Assembly: GCA_963734085.1 (NCBI GenBank)
Contig: CAVTFT010000014.1
Span: 1 to 64,000 of the forward strand
Length of the DNA stretch: 64,000 bases
Source: CAIWHR01 sp963734085
Lineage (GTDB): Bacteria > Pseudomonadota > Gammaproteobacteria > Burkholderiales > Casimicrobiaceae
Direction: 5' to 3'
Each line of letters starts with the position of its first letter. The stretch's first letter is position 1. Position numbers and translations under genes: made by a program. Positions 63,396 to 64,000 of this stretch are shown here, piece after piece. The notes below the pieces were generated by a model, which saw only the letters and a list, made by a program, of their open reading frames with translations, had not been told where the DNA came from and did not search any database.

Positions 63396-64000
63396 TCATT
63401 CCTTGGAAATGGCTCGGTTGGGATGATCGTGAATGGGATGGTGCAGTTTGAATTCGTGCGGGGTCAAGTAGGCAAGACTGGAGTGCGGCCGCACTGCGTT
63501 GAAATGCCGGCGCCAAGCCTCGATGATGACCTGAGCCTCACGTCGGGTGCGGAACCACTCGACGCTCAGACACTCGTCGCGAAACTTGCCGTTGAACGAT
63601 TCGTTGGTGCCGTTCTGCCAGGGCTTGCCGGGGTCGATGATGGCAGTCTCGATGCGGGCGTCGGTGAGCCATCGCAGGATCGCGTTGCTCACGAATTCGG
63701 GACCGCTGTCGGAACGCAAGTAGACCGGAGCGCCATGCACACTCATCAGGCGGGTCAGCACGTCGATCACTCGTCCTGAGCGGATGCTGCCCGCCACGTC
63801 GATCGCCAGGCACTCATGCGTGAATTCGTCGACTACGGTAAGACACTTGAGCTGCTGGCCATTGGCGCGGGAATCGAACACGAAGTCGTAAGCCCAGACG
63901 TGGTTGGCGGCCCGCGGCGGCAGCGGACGGGGTCGGCTCGCAGCGATCCGGCGACGCGGTCGCTTGCGCGGCAGACCAAGGCCGGCCTGACGCCACAGTC
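63396..64000 (-). mobile_element. IS3-family transposase OrfB, partial at window end
   Basis: The frame encodes the DDE core: HVWAYDFVFDSRANGQQLKC with the first Asp, RSDSGPEFVSNAILRWL with the second, and NGTNESFNGKFRDECLSVEW with the Glu. It ends PHEFKLHHPIHDHPNRAI at 63396. The 5' half, including OrfA and the rest of the element, is beyond 64000. The left IR is expected near 63372-63390. Confidence 0.85.

Noticed and set aside
1..64000. CRISPR arrays, tRNA and rRNA genes
   Set aside because: No regularly spaced repeats, cloverleaf or rRNA-like sequence was seen on either strand.

Overview
The window is GC-rich bacterial DNA whose best-recognised genes fit a proteobacterium, most likely a Burkholderiales-type betaproteobacterium. 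The grounds are an hps-like sulfonate (DHPS) operon with a TRAP transporter, and IS5, IS110, IS1182 and IS3 elements. Most of it reads as accessory DNA, with many truncated genes and fused remnants. The taxonomic call is inference.

Layout. 0-6.5 kb (minus strand): a seven-gene operon, HisD-like dehydrogenase, SDR, zinc alcohol dehydrogenase, small membrane protein and TRAP DctP/DctQ/DctM. It matches the gene content of 2,3-dihydroxypropane-1-sulfonate (DHPS) catabolism, but nearly every gene is broken by single-base frameshifts. 6.8-8.6 kb: a DsrC/TusE-like protein without the C-terminal Cys, then three small unknown genes, two of them behind a duplicated 75-bp leader. 9.6-21.5 kb: an unusual protease island with three paralogous thermolysin-like gluzincins (one has lost the catalytic Glu), two ComEC-like metallo-beta-lactamase-fold proteins that directly follow gluzincins, an astacin-like protease and a large lipoprotein. 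22-27 kb: an intact-looking IS5-family element, then a 1338-residue chimeric ORF (unknown N-terminal region, GH13 amylase, tail of an IS1182-type transposase). 27.4-33.9 kb: a lipoprotein, an FAD oxidoreductase, a membrane protein, an unknown protein, a SLATT-like 2TM protein, and Dyp-peroxidase and SDR remnants.

34.1-41.1 kb (minus strand) is the most exciting region: a tightly coupled operon that looks like a split borosin RiPP cluster. It encodes an alpha-N-methyltransferase of the tetrapyrrole-methylase fold, a 61-residue precursor-like peptide immediately upstream of it, a second small peptide, a sugar nucleotidyltransferase, two paralogous glycosyltransferase-like proteins, a NodU/TobZ-type carbamoyltransferase and a small frameshifted protein. 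Methyltransferase, precursor, carbamoylation and glycosylation functions together would make a heavily decorated N-methylated peptide.

42.4-57.1 kb (plus strand): a coupled operon of very large proteins of unknown function (serine-hydrolase fold, a DUF6603-like 1157-residue protein, and proteins of 943, 1508 and 672 residues), bounded by truncated genes and a 94-bp near-identical repeat that marks a recombination scar. 57.5-58.1 kb: a TumE/TumA-type toxin-antitoxin pair. 58.4-61.4 kb: a CHAT caspase-like protease, an unknown protein and a TPR protein (one frameshift). 61.8-64 kb: a damaged IS110 element with a micro-inversion, a gene cut off by an insertion, and an IS3-family transposase running off the end.

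Limits: all calls come from reading translations and motifs by eye; no database search was possible.
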